A DNA stretch of 64,000 nucleotides from DATARR01 sp034666985 (GCA_034666985.1 JAXDKS010000024.1:62001-126000); one strand, 5' to 3'; shown: positions 23,601-33,740, counted from the stretch's first letter. The notes: generated by a model from the sequence alone, not told the origin. A program made the numbers and translations.

Positions 23601-25670
23601 TCAGCTTGGCCGTTCAGCCTCAGGCCAGAAGCCATGCTCTCGCGCGGTCTCCAGAATTCGGACTGCTTGGCGAGCCTGTTTGACCGACGGAACGCGTTGC
23701 CATCCACCTGACGCATAACTGCTGAGCGTATGAGCGATCCCAACCTGCCATTCAGCAAGACTACCATTCTGCCTGCCCCAGCGGTGAAGTGCGAACCACT
23801 GCTCCGCAGATAGCTTCATGCATTCAGCAACAGAAGCCCGTTCATCCGGAGAAAGGATCGCGACCTTTGCCATGGAAGCATCATGACTTCCAAGCTCCGC
23901 CAGCTCGGGGGGAAGCTCTCGCGGGAAGGAGAGATCAATGGCTTTCACCGCGCTCCAGCATCCCTCCTTCTTGCACCATTCGGTGACGTTCCGTCCACCA
24001 GCGCTCTCCTGGATGGACTTGGCAATAGAATGAGACCAGTTGCGAAGGAGAGACTCAAGCTCAGGAGATATCGACTGACTTTTCCAGACCGCGTCGAAGT
24101 CCAGCTCACCACCGGCACGATGAGAAAGGTAGGCAACGAGATAGCAGACGATGTTGGCGCGATATGCCGGAAAGCCCTCTTTCCGAATAATTCGAGTGAC
24201 TGTGTTGAACAGAATGACTTTCGCAATGAGCTCGCGATAGAAGTTTTCGTCGGGCTCCCAGGCGGAACCGCGGCTATCCCTGAGGCCGCGCATGAAGAAG
24301 ACGAAATTCTTTTGTGCGCCACTGCTGACAATGTGAGGCAGGCGGCTCCAGCTATTAAGGATCTTTGCCAGATCCGTCTTTGTAAATTTCTGTGCCGAGG
24401 GTATGCGATCACGGAAATCCCGGAGTCGGGCCGGCGTTGTGCCCTCGATACTCATTGCGGTTCGATACTGTCCTCGCGCACGCTCATAGAACCAACGAGA
24501 CTGCTCACCCGGACACCAGATTGTCTTCGAGAGGCGCTCCAAAGCGACATGGAACCGCTCGTTGGAAGAGAAGTCAGCCTCCTGGATAACATTCTGCGTG
24601 TTCGCATACCGCGAGATGTTCTGCACCATGGCTTCGACGGTTTCACTCGCAAGACGCGTGATCTTGGCAGCCACGTGAACTCTTGAAAGATCAAACCTGT
24701 CACGCTTCCTTGCACGATGAATCGAAGCTGTCGTCTGCCCACCGTTGACGATCTGCAGGCCCTTCATGCGTGTAATGACCAATCCTCCAGTAGAACTCAC
24801 CTCGGTCGAAAGCTCATCCACCGTGATGGATATGCCATTGTTATAGGCCATGAAGTACTGCGGTTCGTGTTGCAACGTATCACGGATTCCCCTGTTGACT
24901 TTGCCCGTCGCCTGGAGAAAGGCACGAACGTTGTATTCAAGGAGCCGGGGACCGAACTCCTCGTACATCCGGTAGAGCGCCTCGCCCGGGAAGATCGCGA
25001 GATAGGCTTCGTAGTCCTCACCACGAGCAGGCATTGCAATACAGGGAATGGGTTCCAGCCCGATGTCTGCCAGATCAATGTCGATGATCTCCCGTATCTG
25101 GCCAGAGGTCATGGTGCGCATCAGGCGCCGAAGATCATAAACTTCGAACGTCACATCTACACCATCGACAGAAATCGGCTTGATGAGCTTGACTGCAGAA
25201 AGTCCATCGGTCAGAACCAGGACACGTGCCTCATCCAGGCCTGCTGAAAGCACCTCCGCAATACGGCGCATCATTCCATAGGCATCGCTGGCCTTCTCCA
25301 TCTTCTCATGGATCCTGCGTTTCGCCGCGCTGATGACACGCGCTGCCTGGCTGGCACAACGGATGATCTCCTCACTGGAAACGCTCTGCGGCTTTCCCGT
25401 GTCGCCAAAGATGGTCACCAGCAGATCCAGCCGCTCCTGATCCTCTGGAACGGCATACCCGTTGAGGCGAATGAATGCGTTTCCCCATCGCCCTTGGTGA
25501 TAACAAATCACTGGAGCGTCTAGCATGCCGATTTCTTCGAGATGGTCGGCAACGATCCCGACAAAGGCGGTTTCCCGAAAGTCGGCGCCCTCCGCATCGC
25601 CTATCGAATGGTCGCGGACTTCGCCGGCGAGGGACTCCGCAAAAGCTATCAGATCCTTATCTTCAGTCAT
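23601..25670 (-). CDS. mzaE: AIPR-domain protein, MZA system component
   Basis: AIPR (abortive infection phage resistance) landmarks are YFMAYNNGISITV, MKGLQIVNGGQTTASIHRA and VQNISRYANTQNVIQEADFS, between residues 280 and 370. The protein is 689 residues long. The start at 25670 overlaps the upstream gene by eight bases. It is the last gene of a six-gene minus-strand run whose order (methyltransferase, GHKL ATPase, Z1, PD-(D/E)XK, AIPR) matches the MZA defence system described from systematic defence-island surveys. The exact action of AIPR is not known to me. Confidence 0.9.
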   Translation of the reverse strand: MTEDKDLIAFAESLAGEVRDHSIGDAEGADFRETAFVGIVADHLEEIGMLDAPVICYHQGRWGNAFIRLNGYAVPEDQERLDLLVTIFGDTGKPQSVSSEEIIRCASQAARVISAAKRRIHEKMEKASDAYGMMRRIAEVLSAGLDEARVLVLTDGLSAVKLIKPISVDGVDVTFEVYDLRRLMRTMTSGQIREIIDIDLADIGLEPIPCIAMPARGEDYEAYLAIFPGEALYRMYEEFGPRLLEYNVRAFLQATGKVNRGIRDTLQHEPQYFMAYNNGISITVDELSTEVSSTGGLVITRMKGLQIVNGGQTTASIHRARKRDRFDLSRVHVAAKITRLASETVEAMVQNISRYANTQNVIQEADFSSNERFHVALERLSKTIWCPGEQSRWFYERARGQYRTAMSIEGTTPARLRDFRDRIPSAQKFTKTDLAKILNSWSRLPHIVSSGAQKNFVFFMRGLRDSRGSAWEPDENFYRELIAKVILFNTVTRIIRKEGFPAYRANIVCYLVAYLSHRAGGELDFDAVWKSQSISPELESLLRNWSHSIAKSIQESAGGRNVTEWCKKEGCWSAVKAIDLSFPRELPPELAELGSHDASMAKVAILSPDERASVAECMKLSAEQWFALHRWGRQNGSLAEWQVGIAHTLSSYASGGWQRVPSVKQARQAVRILETAREHGFWPEAERPS

Positions 25671-26673
25671 GGCTTTCAGCTTCAGAAAAAAGGAGGCGCA
25701 GGGTCTCCGTTTCAGTCGTGTGGGCAGAGCAGGCAGAGACTTCGATTGTGTAGGAGCAGAATCTAATGCCGTGCCGCAGGTCAGCCCGCCGAAGCCTGGG
25801 GAAACCTTCAGCAACTCTGAAGAAGTCAATCGCAACAGGTGAGTAGGTTCGGTCGTAGAGATCAGCATGAGCATCTATGTAGCCAACCGAAATCAGGAGC
25901 TGCTCGAAACGCTGAAGGTGGTCTGCCGCCTCGCACGCCAGAGCTCCGCGGACGGCCGAGACCAGATCCGGAAGTGTTTCGCCGACCGGCGAAGGACGCA
26001 GCTTGACATGTGCGAGCAGTATTGTACCCCGCGTCTCATCCAATTGGTCGACGTCCGAAATTTCGATCAGCTCGGGAACCTGCCGGATGGTCGTCTTTAC
26101 TTCAAGAAATCCTCTTGCAAAGGCAAAGTCGTTTGGTTCACCAAGGGGGCCAGACCAGGCCTGAACCGCTGCTGCACCCCCGGCGGAGGGAATCACCAGA
26201 TCACGAAGAATCAGGAGTTCGCCGTACAAGCCTGTGGCGGCCGCCTCGCTCAGTCCTTGAATGCCGTGACGGGCCATGAACTCCTGCCAGATGTGGAGTC
26301 GATTGACCCAGTTCCGGAACGCAGAGCTTGGGCGTATCGCCGTACCGGCAGAACGCGCAACGTCATCACAAAGTACGGAGAACACAGCCTGATAGGCGGG
26401 GTCAGTCAGAACCAGCGCAAAACGGACCCGTCCTGAGCCGCCGCCCTCGAGCAGTAGAGGCTCAACAACAAACCCTTTTGACTTCGGGAGCGACAATCCG
26501 GCTGGAATGTCGTCCAGGGACATTTCGAGGAGCAGACCCCGGAATGCCCCTGGCTGACGGAGACCGGCCAGTATCTCACACGGTGCTGCCGCATGGACCC
26601 GGCGCACGTGCCAGCCTGCTTCGCTCCGCCCCTCCTGCCGAAGAGCTTCCCAGCAATCATCTATGACAGTCAT
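25663..26673 (-). CDS. mzaD: PD-(D/E)XK-motif protein, MZA system component
   Basis: A 336-residue protein with GEPNDFAFARGFLEVKTTIR near residue 190, a PD-(D/E)XK nuclease core (D, E, K), preceded by GLYGELLILRDLV. It fits the DUF4420-type proteins found between Z1 and AIPR genes. The start overlaps the Z1 stop in ATGA style and the end overlaps the AIPR start. It is the likely nuclease of the system, with the Z1 ATPase as motor; this is inference. Confidence 0.87.
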   Translation of the reverse strand: MTVIDDCWEALRQEGRSEAGWHVRRVHAAAPCEILAGLRQPGAFRGLLLEMSLDDIPAGLSLPKSKGFVVEPLLLEGGGSGRVRFALVLTDPAYQAVFSVLCDDVARSAGTAIRPSSAFRNWVNRLHIWQEFMARHGIQGLSEAAATGLYGELLILRDLVIPSAGGAAAVQAWSGPLGEPNDFAFARGFLEVKTTIRQVPELIEISDVDQLDETRGTILLAHVKLRPSPVGETLPDLVSAVRGALACEAADHLQRFEQLLISVGYIDAHADLYDRTYSPVAIDFFRVAEGFPRLRRADLRHGIRFCSYTIEVSACSAHTTETETLRLLFSEAESHD

Positions 26674-29561
26674 GCTTCTTCATCGTCCTCAATCCCATAA
26701 ACGCTGTTGACTACATAGGTAACGGACTGAGCCCGTGTGCTGTACGGGAAGCTGATGCCAAGGCCAATGACAGGTTTTGGAATGGCGAGAAACGTGTGAA
26801 GAATCTCGCCTCCATCAGGTCCCGTGAGCTTGGCTTCCCGTGCAAGAGGATAGACCAGGAGGAGACCGGTCGACGGGCGACGCTGTCGCCGGAGAGCCAC
26901 CTCGGCTGGTTTGCTCGGAGGTCGGTCATCATCTGCACGGCGTCGTTTCGGGGGGTTTTCCAGCGTTTCCGCCATGGCGGTATCGTATCCCTCTGGACCG
27001 ATATCGACACCCTCGTCGCGCGGATTGAGGAGGCGCCGTATTACGAATCTTTCCCCGGCTCCAATTACCCGCGGAGGCTCCCCCTCGCTCTTGGAGTAGC
27101 CTCCCTTGGGTTGGCGTAGAACTGAGGGTACCGTAAGGCCCCCGAGAGTGACGTACTCCTGTCCATCTCCCCCCACCAGGAGAATATTCCAGTCCGTCAG
27201 CTCCTCGATCTGATTCTGCCGTCGAATGTACTTGGCCAGGATTTGCGAGCTGGCGCGAGAAGCATCTTCATGAGTGCGGAACCGATCCAGTAGCTCAAGG
27301 ACGTAATCGGCCGGAACACCCGTCCAGAAATGGGACCGATTCCAGCGATGAGCCCCGTTCGCTCCACGCTGCTGTTGTGGGCTTTGAGTATACCTGAAAC
27401 GGTCCCCCAGCTTTCCAAAAAGATCGTCAGCCGCCCTGAAGTTCGTATCGAGAATTCTGGGGTCGGTCGAGAAGACGGTCGTCTCAGAAACGTCGCCGGC
27501 AAACGAGACTCGCATCTCACTTCCATGGCGCATCTTCACACGAGAGGTGACCGTAAGCGTCGGATGACTACGTACCCGCAGTCCGAACTCACGGGGGGTT
27601 GCGCGCATGATTTCCATCCGGTCGAATTCACGGCGAAGTTCCTCACTCGCAAGCGTAATGTGCTCGTACCAGTCTGCAAGATCGGAGGTAGTAAACAGCC
27701 TGCAAAGATCCAGATAACCAGGGCGGTAACCGAACCACCGGCCCATTTGCATCAGTGTGTCATACATGCGGGAGGCACGAAGAAAATAGCTTATGGATAA
27801 TCCCTCGAGCGTCAAGCCACGAGCGAGTTTGTCGCCACCGACGGCAATGACATTCAGACCAGCTTCCTTGTGTTCATCGTAGTCGAGCACGTCTGCCGAC
27901 GAGCCATTGATCTCTCTTGTGCGGATTGTTTCGACGGTCAGCCTGAGATTCGTCGCTATTTCCTCCCAGGGAACCGGCACGCAATCGGGAAGATCAAGGT
28001 TGTCCGAAACCTCGACGAACATCTCCTCCCAGATCGCACGCATTCGGTCCAGTGCCGCACTGCCGCCATAGCGAACGTCATTCTTCAATCGATCCAGGCA
28101 CTCCTGGACCTGTTCCACAACTCGCCGCTGGACTGCCTGAAAGCGGGTAACATGGATCAGCATGCTGTTGTGCTGGCGCTCCTGTCCGCGAGCGCGCCTC
28201 ACCGCAACGACGAGGGCAAAGCAGGCAATCGCGCCTTCCAGGGAAAGAGGTACCCGTTCCTCACCTCTGAACAGCGGCCGATGGTCACTCTTGTGCCCCG
28301 GCGGCATCCATCCACGCGTCTCACGACTGGCAGTGCTTTCAGCATGATCGCTGACTTCGAGGACTAGACCCGGCAGGCCAGGTGAGACATCGTCCTCATC
28401 GAGCGACACACCGAAAACGCGAGCGGGGCCGACGTAGTTGTCTGGCGAAGGAATGTTGATGATAAAGTCTCTGGGAAAGAGATCCTGAAACTCACCACCA
28501 GTTTCGGCGTCGGGGTGGATAAAAATATTCGCAAAGGGAGTTGCCGTATAACCGACGTATGAGGCCTGATCGAATCGCCCAAGAATTCGGCGGATTCTTG
28601 CATTGATGGCTGAAGGTTCGTGTTCCGGGTCCGGGCGACCCTTGCTAAAGCTCTGTCCCTGCGTATCGATCGAAGCGTTGTCCGCCTCATCGTCTATCAT
28701 CAGGAGAGGTATGCCAACAAACCTTCTTCCGTGCGCTTCGTGGGCATTTCCAGTTGCATTGATCCAGGCAAGGACACTGTCCAGGACGCTGCGAAGCTTC
28801 TTGACCACAAAGAGCAGTGGTGGCCCTCCTGGATGAACACCGAAATGATTCATGATCCGCCGATTGAAGTCCCCGCGCTCGGTTCGGTTGGTCGCCCAGT
28901 TCACGACTGGCGAGGGATTGAGCCTGCCCACACCGACAACCGTATTCGGAGCTTCTCCAACTGGTACGCTCACCTTGCCCACAAAGCCTTCATCAAGGCG
29001 GATCTGAGTCTGGCTTCGAAGATTGTTGTGCAGGCCTGCAAGTATGATTATTACCTTGTAACCAGCATCGGCAGCCTTGCAGACCAGACCTGTATAATTG
29101 GATGTCTTCCCAGCCTGCACATCCCCTACAACCATGCCCCGGCGGTTGAAAGGCGTTGGTTCGGCGGGATTGCCCAGAAGTTCCAGAGTACGGTCGGTGA
29201 TTCGATCAAGGGCGTTGATCGCAGGCTGTGGAATGCGGCGCTGAATCAGAAGTGCTCTGTAGCGCTCCCAGAATCGCCACTCGACTGACGCCCGATGCCC
29301 ATCCAGCCAAGGTCTGTGGGTATCGTGCCCTCGAAGAATGGATTCCTCTCCGATGAACGTGCTGAATATCGTGCCAAGCTGCGCGATCGCGCCATCCCGG
29401 GAAACACGTTCCCGCAATTCAGGAAACGCGCCCAGAAGCTGGTCGACCGTGCGCGCTATCTCATCTCGCGTGAGCAGCTCATCAGTCTTTCGCTGCGAAA
29501 GATGGAACTGGGACATTCCGACAAGGTGCGTCTGGCTTTCTTGATCTATCATCTCTCTCAT
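26670..29561 (-). CDS. mzaC: Z1-domain ATPase, MZA system component
   Basis: Walker A is VVGDVQAGKTSNYTGLV near residue 145; PLLMIDDEADNASI near 300 is Walker B. VIAVGGDKLARGLTLEGLSI followed by MQMGRWFGYRPGYLDLCRLF (about 590-620) is a helicase motif V/VI-like segment characteristic of the Z1 domain. The start at 29561 is chosen because it forms an ATGA overlap with the GHKL gene, as at the other junctions of this operon; a frame to 29585 exists. At about 963 residues it is the largest gene of the defence operon. Confidence 0.92.
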   Translation of the reverse strand: MREMIDQESQTHLVGMSQFHLSQRKTDELLTRDEIARTVDQLLGAFPELRERVSRDGAIAQLGTIFSTFIGEESILRGHDTHRPWLDGHRASVEWRFWERYRALLIQRRIPQPAINALDRITDRTLELLGNPAEPTPFNRRGMVVGDVQAGKTSNYTGLVCKAADAGYKVIIILAGLHNNLRSQTQIRLDEGFVGKVSVPVGEAPNTVVGVGRLNPSPVVNWATNRTERGDFNRRIMNHFGVHPGGPPLLFVVKKLRSVLDSVLAWINATGNAHEAHGRRFVGIPLLMIDDEADNASIDTQGQSFSKGRPDPEHEPSAINARIRRILGRFDQASYVGYTATPFANIFIHPDAETGGEFQDLFPRDFIINIPSPDNYVGPARVFGVSLDEDDVSPGLPGLVLEVSDHAESTASRETRGWMPPGHKSDHRPLFRGEERVPLSLEGAIACFALVVAVRRARGQERQHNSMLIHVTRFQAVQRRVVEQVQECLDRLKNDVRYGGSAALDRMRAIWEEMFVEVSDNLDLPDCVPVPWEEIATNLRLTVETIRTREINGSSADVLDYDEHKEAGLNVIAVGGDKLARGLTLEGLSISYFLRASRMYDTLMQMGRWFGYRPGYLDLCRLFTTSDLADWYEHITLASEELRREFDRMEIMRATPREFGLRVRSHPTLTVTSRVKMRHGSEMRVSFAGDVSETTVFSTDPRILDTNFRAADDLFGKLGDRFRYTQSPQQQRGANGAHRWNRSHFWTGVPADYVLELLDRFRTHEDASRASSQILAKYIRRQNQIEELTDWNILLVGGDGQEYVTLGGLTVPSVLRQPKGGYSKSEGEPPRVIGAGERFVIRRLLNPRDEGVDIGPEGYDTAMAETLENPPKRRRADDDRPPSKPAEVALRRQRRPSTGLLLVYPLAREAKLTGPDGGEILHTFLAIPKPVIGLGISFPYSTRAQSVTYVVNSVYGIEDDEEA

Positions 29562-31081
29562 CCCAAGGTATCCGGCAATGAACATACCGACGCGGGAAAA
29601 CGACTGAATGGTTCGATGGCGAGCAGCCTCCTGCGCGCCTCGGTCGACGTAAGGCGCAGCTCACCCAGCATGTACATGTAGAGCGAGCGGAGAGAGACGG
29701 AGAGATCCGCAGAGAGCTCATCTGACGTTTCAGCATGCGGGACATCGCCTCTCTCCGCGGTATCCAACCAGATACGCTGGACGGGCACCGTCGACTCGAT
29801 TACAGTCAACATTTCCTCAACCACTCGGCGCTGGTCACCTGCTGCATCAAGGACGCGTCTGACGGAAGGATGGCCTCGGTCGATCCGATAGGTGATTCCT
29901 TCTTCCAAGTGCGTCGAGGTCCATGCGCGGATGACTTCGGAGGGGGATCGGGTTCCACGACCGCCCCGGTGGGCGAACACTTCCCTGGCATGTGCACGCA
30001 CACGCTCGGCGAGACCCCGCAGGCGAGGGCGAAGCTCCGAAGGAGGCACGGCGGCCGATTTCTTGATGTCGATCTTCCAGTCGGCATCGGAACTGTTGGG
30101 AAGGTCGAGACGTATGCGGGCAAGCCGGTGGACATCATCCCGCGTCCACTTCCGTCCCGTTCCAAGCAGCGGCCAGCCTCCCGGGACAAGGAGCCGCCGG
30201 TTGCGGTAGATGAAGAATCCCTGGTGCGCAAGCCAACCTTCGGGGCCCCCTCCAGCCTCGAACTCATCTGGCGTCAGCATGTCCTTGTGTGGCAGCACGT
30301 ATCCTTGCACTTCGACGTCACCGTTAGGATGGGTGATTCGTTCGGCCGGTGTCGCGCTTGTCGCAGGATGCAATTGCATGAACGGATCCCACGGCAGGAT
30401 ACGGGATTTCTGGTCTTCACCATTGAAGAACAGTTGAAGACGTGGCCGCGCCCCCTCCAGGAAGCGGTGAAAGATCATCGCGAGATGTCGCTCGACCAGT
30501 CGTGCCGTCTCGAAGAAGCGAGCCCGTGCGGCAGGATCATCGTGTGGTGCAGATCCGACCAAGCGATCCATCCTGCTCCAGAGCACAAGAGTTCCCGATG
30601 TGAAGGCTTCCGGGATCTGTGCCTCATCGCCGGATTCATCGGGCGGTCCCACAAGAAGACGCCATTTGTCCACCTGGGCTACGTAGTCCAGATCCCAGCG
30701 ACGCGCCGTGACTTCTGCGTTCTTCTTCGATATCACTGTCAGTATGCGACATTGAGAGAGCGATGCCGTCTTGAGACCCAGGCCGAATCGGCCAAGATCG
30801 GCTGTAGAGCGCCTTTCAAGTGGGCTCATGCTTCCCGGGCGCATGGCAGCAGTCAACTCGGTCTGATCCATCCCATGGCCATCGTCGAGAATACGGACAA
30901 ACGATGATGGGCCGCGCCAGACGAAATTAACATGAATCCGGCGGGCGCCAGCGGTAATGCTGTTGTCGATAAGATCGGCAACAGCCGCCCACGGGGAGTA
31001 ACCTACACCGCGAAGTGACTGGAGAAGAGCGCTGGCTCCAGGAACAACCAGATCATACTTTGGCTCTGAACTGCCGTCCAA
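29558..31081 (-). CDS. mzaB: GHKL (MutL/HSP90-like) ATPase, MZA system component
   Basis: The Bergerat fold is complete: WAAVADLIDNSITAGA (Asn for Mg), VRILDDGHGMDQTEL (DxGxG), and LGRFGLGLKTASLSQC (lid glycines), all in the first 110 residues of 507. The remainder has no MutL endonuclease motif that I can see. It corresponds to the 'MutL' gene of MZA systems. It lies 33 bases downstream of the methyltransferase gene and overlaps the Z1 start by four bases. Confidence 0.9.
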   Translation of the reverse strand: MDGSSEPKYDLVVPGASALLQSLRGVGYSPWAAVADLIDNSITAGARRIHVNFVWRGPSSFVRILDDGHGMDQTELTAAMRPGSMSPLERRSTADLGRFGLGLKTASLSQCRILTVISKKNAEVTARRWDLDYVAQVDKWRLLVGPPDESGDEAQIPEAFTSGTLVLWSRMDRLVGSAPHDDPAARARFFETARLVERHLAMIFHRFLEGARPRLQLFFNGEDQKSRILPWDPFMQLHPATSATPAERITHPNGDVEVQGYVLPHKDMLTPDEFEAGGGPEGWLAHQGFFIYRNRRLLVPGGWPLLGTGRKWTRDDVHRLARIRLDLPNSSDADWKIDIKKSAAVPPSELRPRLRGLAERVRAHAREVFAHRGGRGTRSPSEVIRAWTSTHLEEGITYRIDRGHPSVRRVLDAAGDQRRVVEEMLTVIESTVPVQRIWLDTAERGDVPHAETSDELSADLSVSLRSLYMYMLGELRLTSTEARRRLLAIEPFSRFPASVCSLPDTLG

Positions 31082-31114
31082 GCTTTCCCCTCTTCAAGCA
31101 AGACGGATTACATG

Positions 31115-32608
31115 TCAGGCCGCGAACCGATGCTGTGGATCGCTGACAGCAAGAGCAGACTTCAGGAGAGCCCGCCTGAGTGTCCGTGCAACGGCAAGAG
31201 CCAGAAGAGGGGGAACGGCATTGCCAACCTGACGGAATGCCGCGTTCATGGATCCTGCAAGGCGGAATCCGTCTGGAAAGGACTGCAGCCGCGCCGCCTC
31301 TCTGACAGAAATTGTCCGCTTCTGCCGCCCGTCATAATGAATGTGTGAGTAGGTATCTTTCCCAATATGGGCCGTAAGCGTCCGTGAGGGCGCCGAGGGA
31401 TCCAACTTCCACCACTTGTTCGGAAACTTGCCAGGATCATAGGGAGGTATTATCGTACTCCTCAATTCGGCATAGCGCAGGGAGTTCTTGCGCGGGCGGT
31501 ACCCTTCGGCAGCGAGAGCCGCGAGCTTTTCCTCGAAGATCTCTTCCGCCACCTTCAGGGCTTTCGGATAATCTGCTCCATGTGGCATGCGTTGGAAGAT
31601 CGGAAAATCCCGAGCGGTTAGCCGGACCACATTGCCACCGACTTCGCCATCGGTCTCGAAACCAGGCCAGCGGCGCATGGCAAGAGCATACTCCGAGAGA
31701 TCTTTGTTTATGCGATACGGCAGGCGATCTTCAACGCGGCGCTGTCTCATGACGGATGGATTCGTAAAGTGTTGCGATATGAATGGTAGGTCAGCCAGAG
31801 CATCCTTCACTACCAAAGCCTTTGGCAGTCCGTTTTCCGGCTCCGGAATGGGATGAAAATACGGAGTTCCTCTGGGTACATGCTTGAGAGCAACACAGCG
31901 GCTGCCTTCGTAACCACGAGGAAGTTCCACACAGTGGGAGGGAACTGGAAAATCCGGGCTGGCATCCAGGGATGCATCCAAGGCAACAAGAAAAAGCCGC
32001 TCACGAAGCTGAGGCACCCCATAGAAAGCGGCGTTTAAAATCGTATACCGTGTTCTATAGCCCAGATCTTCAAGCGTCGCGCAGATTTCTTCCGGAATAT
32101 TGTGGCCACCGAAGTTGAGAATGTCGGGTACATTCTCTATCAGGATCGCAAGCGGCTGTGTTTCCTGGACGTATTCCAGGAAACGTCTGTACAGCGAGGC
32201 TCTGGGGTCCTTTCTGAATGCATCGTCATCCCCAGACACCGAGCGCAGCTTGGAACGACCTATCCGAGCAAAGGCTTGGCAGGGAAGACCCGCAGCCAGG
32301 ACATCGAAAGCCTCGGATGCTCTCCCATCTATCCTGAAATCTCTCAAGACTGTCTCAGGAGAGCAGGAGTTCATATCCCGTGGCTGTGACCAGGCTTCTT
32401 CGCTTTCGAGCGAAGCAGTCGAAAAATTTGCAGCATGGCTTGCTGCAGCGCTTGGATCGGATTCAATGTGGGCAGAAATCTCGAAGCCCGCAGTCTTCAG
32501 ACCCAGAGACATTCCTCCGCAACCCGAGCACAGCTCTAGAACACGGGGCGGTTCACCAGAGGACAGACGACCAAGCTTCTGCTTGCGAAGGCTAGCAAGA
32601 TCAGTCAT
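31115..32608 (-). CDS. mzaA: DNA (cytosine-5) methyltransferase, MZA system component
   Basis: All key C5-methyltransferase motifs are visible. Motif I is LELCSGCGGMSLGLKTAGF, motif IV is AAGLPCQAFARIG with the catalytic Cys, motif VI is ILIENVPDILNFGG, and motif VIII is VPQLRERLFLV. The C terminus has REAARLQSFPDGF and QVGNAVPPLLA (IX/X). Length is 497. The recognition site cannot be read from sequence. It overlaps vsr by eight bases. It probably marks self DNA for the downstream MZA proteins. Confidence 0.94.
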   Translation of the reverse strand: MTDLASLRKQKLGRLSSGEPPRVLELCSGCGGMSLGLKTAGFEISAHIESDPSAAASHAANFSTASLESEEAWSQPRDMNSCSPETVLRDFRIDGRASEAFDVLAAGLPCQAFARIGRSKLRSVSGDDDAFRKDPRASLYRRFLEYVQETQPLAILIENVPDILNFGGHNIPEEICATLEDLGYRTRYTILNAAFYGVPQLRERLFLVALDASLDASPDFPVPSHCVELPRGYEGSRCVALKHVPRGTPYFHPIPEPENGLPKALVVKDALADLPFISQHFTNPSVMRQRRVEDRLPYRINKDLSEYALAMRRWPGFETDGEVGGNVVRLTARDFPIFQRMPHGADYPKALKVAEEIFEEKLAALAAEGYRPRKNSLRYAELRSTIIPPYDPGKFPNKWWKLDPSAPSRTLTAHIGKDTYSHIHYDGRQKRTISVREAARLQSFPDGFRLAGSMNAAFRQVGNAVPPLLALAVARTLRRALLKSALAVSDPQHRFAA

Positions 32609-33047
32609 TGATGCCTCTCACACCCGTCCTGGCCTCCAGATGTGACTCGAGTCGGGCTTTGAGAGCTCCCAGGTCTGAGGTTTCGCACTCCCAGATCACC
32701 AGTGGACTCCATCCTCTCTCCCGCAGTTCCAACAGCACTCGTACATCTCGTTCCATGTTGGCACTGAATTTTTTCTGCCAGAACTCCGTATTTGATTTCG
32801 GCTTGTAGGCGTAACGGCAACCCGGATGCTGGTGCCAGAAACAGCCATGAATGAAAACGACCTTCCTTCGACCAGGGAAAACCAGGTCCGGAGCGCCGGG
32901 CAGATCGCGCCGGTGGAGACGGAAGCGGTATCCAAGGGCATGGGCCAATCGACGAACGATGAGCTCGGGCTTGGTGTCTCTGCCCCGGATTCGGGACATC
33001 AACGCGGAACGCGCCTCGGCGGTAACCACATCCATGTTCGCTTGCAT
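32601..33047 (-). CDS. vsr: Very short patch repair endonuclease Vsr
   Basis: Vsr nicks at T:G mismatches arising from deamination of methylcytosine. Motifs: TKPELIVRRLAHALGYRFRL, then LPGAPDLVFPGRRKVVFIHG and CFWHQHPGCRYA with the zinc and catalytic residues, and a C-terminal WSPLVIWECE. The start at 33047 gives a normal length (148); a longer frame from 33179 has no family support. A perfect palindrome (33052-33063) lies just upstream. It precedes and overlaps the methyltransferase, as usual for such pairs. Confidence 0.93.
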   Translation of the reverse strand: MQANMDVVTAEARSALMSRIRGRDTKPELIVRRLAHALGYRFRLHRRDLPGAPDLVFPGRRKVVFIHGCFWHQHPGCRYAYKPKSNTEFWQKKFSANMERDVRVLLELRERGWSPLVIWECETSDLGALKARLESHLEARTGVRGIND

Positions 33048-33051
33048 CCCT

Positions 33052-33063
33052 ACTGTGCACAGT
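33052..33063. promoter_or_regulatory. Palindromic operator candidate at vsr start
   Basis: ACTGTGCACAGT is a perfect 12-base palindrome ending four bases before the vsr ATG on the minus strand. A bound regulator here would block initiation of the whole MZA operon. No controller gene is seen nearby. Confidence 0.35.
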
Positions 33064-33293
33064 GCATTCTCATATCTTGAAGGAATCTCCGGTTGCCGCT
33101 TGGCGTCACAAGTATACAGGGAATGGAAGGGGCAGTAAAGAGGCGGCACTGTGGTAGCTGTAGTGCGGGTTGGTTCCATGGGGTCCCCTGCCCATTCGCG
33201 ATCTTGCCGGGGCTGCGTTGACGCTCCCCAGGCCCCACCCTACAATCCGAGGCAGGTCCAAGAGGAGCTTGCGGGCCGCGGGAGGGAGATGGC

Positions 33294-33740
33294 TTGAAGG
33301 CCGGCGGACAGCGCCTTTCCGGAATCGCGTTCCTTTCCTGCGCTCTGGCTCTTGCGGGTTGCGCGGCCACCCAGGTGGCCGTGGTTGCGCAGGGGGTGGC
33401 GTCCAAGGCTCGTCAGACCGCGTTGCCGGAGCTCACGCGGGAGGACCTTGAAGCCATCCGGACCGTGACGATCCAATACTATGAGGCCAGGAAGCCCGAG
33501 TATTGGGAGGGCTTTGTCACCGAGCTCCGCCGGGGAGGCATCTTCCTGAAGCAGGAGCACCCCGACGTCGGACCCGCGATCGGGCTCTGGAAGTGCGAGA
33601 TGATGGATGGCGAGCTCGCCCTGGTCCGGCGACAGCCTCCTCCCAAGGTGAATTTCTTTGGAGTCCTTCTCGCCAGGCAGGACGGCAGGTGGACCGCGGT
33701 CAAGGATTTCGTCGGGGAGGAGCTCTACAAGCAGGACTAG
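33294..33740 (+). CDS. Putative lipoprotein, unknown function
   Basis: A 148-residue protein starting at TTG (33294) with GGGAGGGAG upstream. The signal peptide ends in the lipobox LALAGC, so Cys22 would be lipidated. The mature part (VTIQYYEARKPEYWEGF, VNFFGVLLARQDGRWTAVKD) is of no family I recognise. It is separated from the next gene by a terminator-like hairpin. Confidence 0.7.
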   Translation: MKAGGQRLSGIAFLSCALALAGCAATQVAVVAQGVASKARQTALPELTREDLEAIRTVTIQYYEARKPEYWEGFVTELRRGGIFLKQEHPDVGPAIGLWKCEMMDGELALVRRQPPPKVNFFGVLLARQDGRWTAVKDFVGEELYKQD

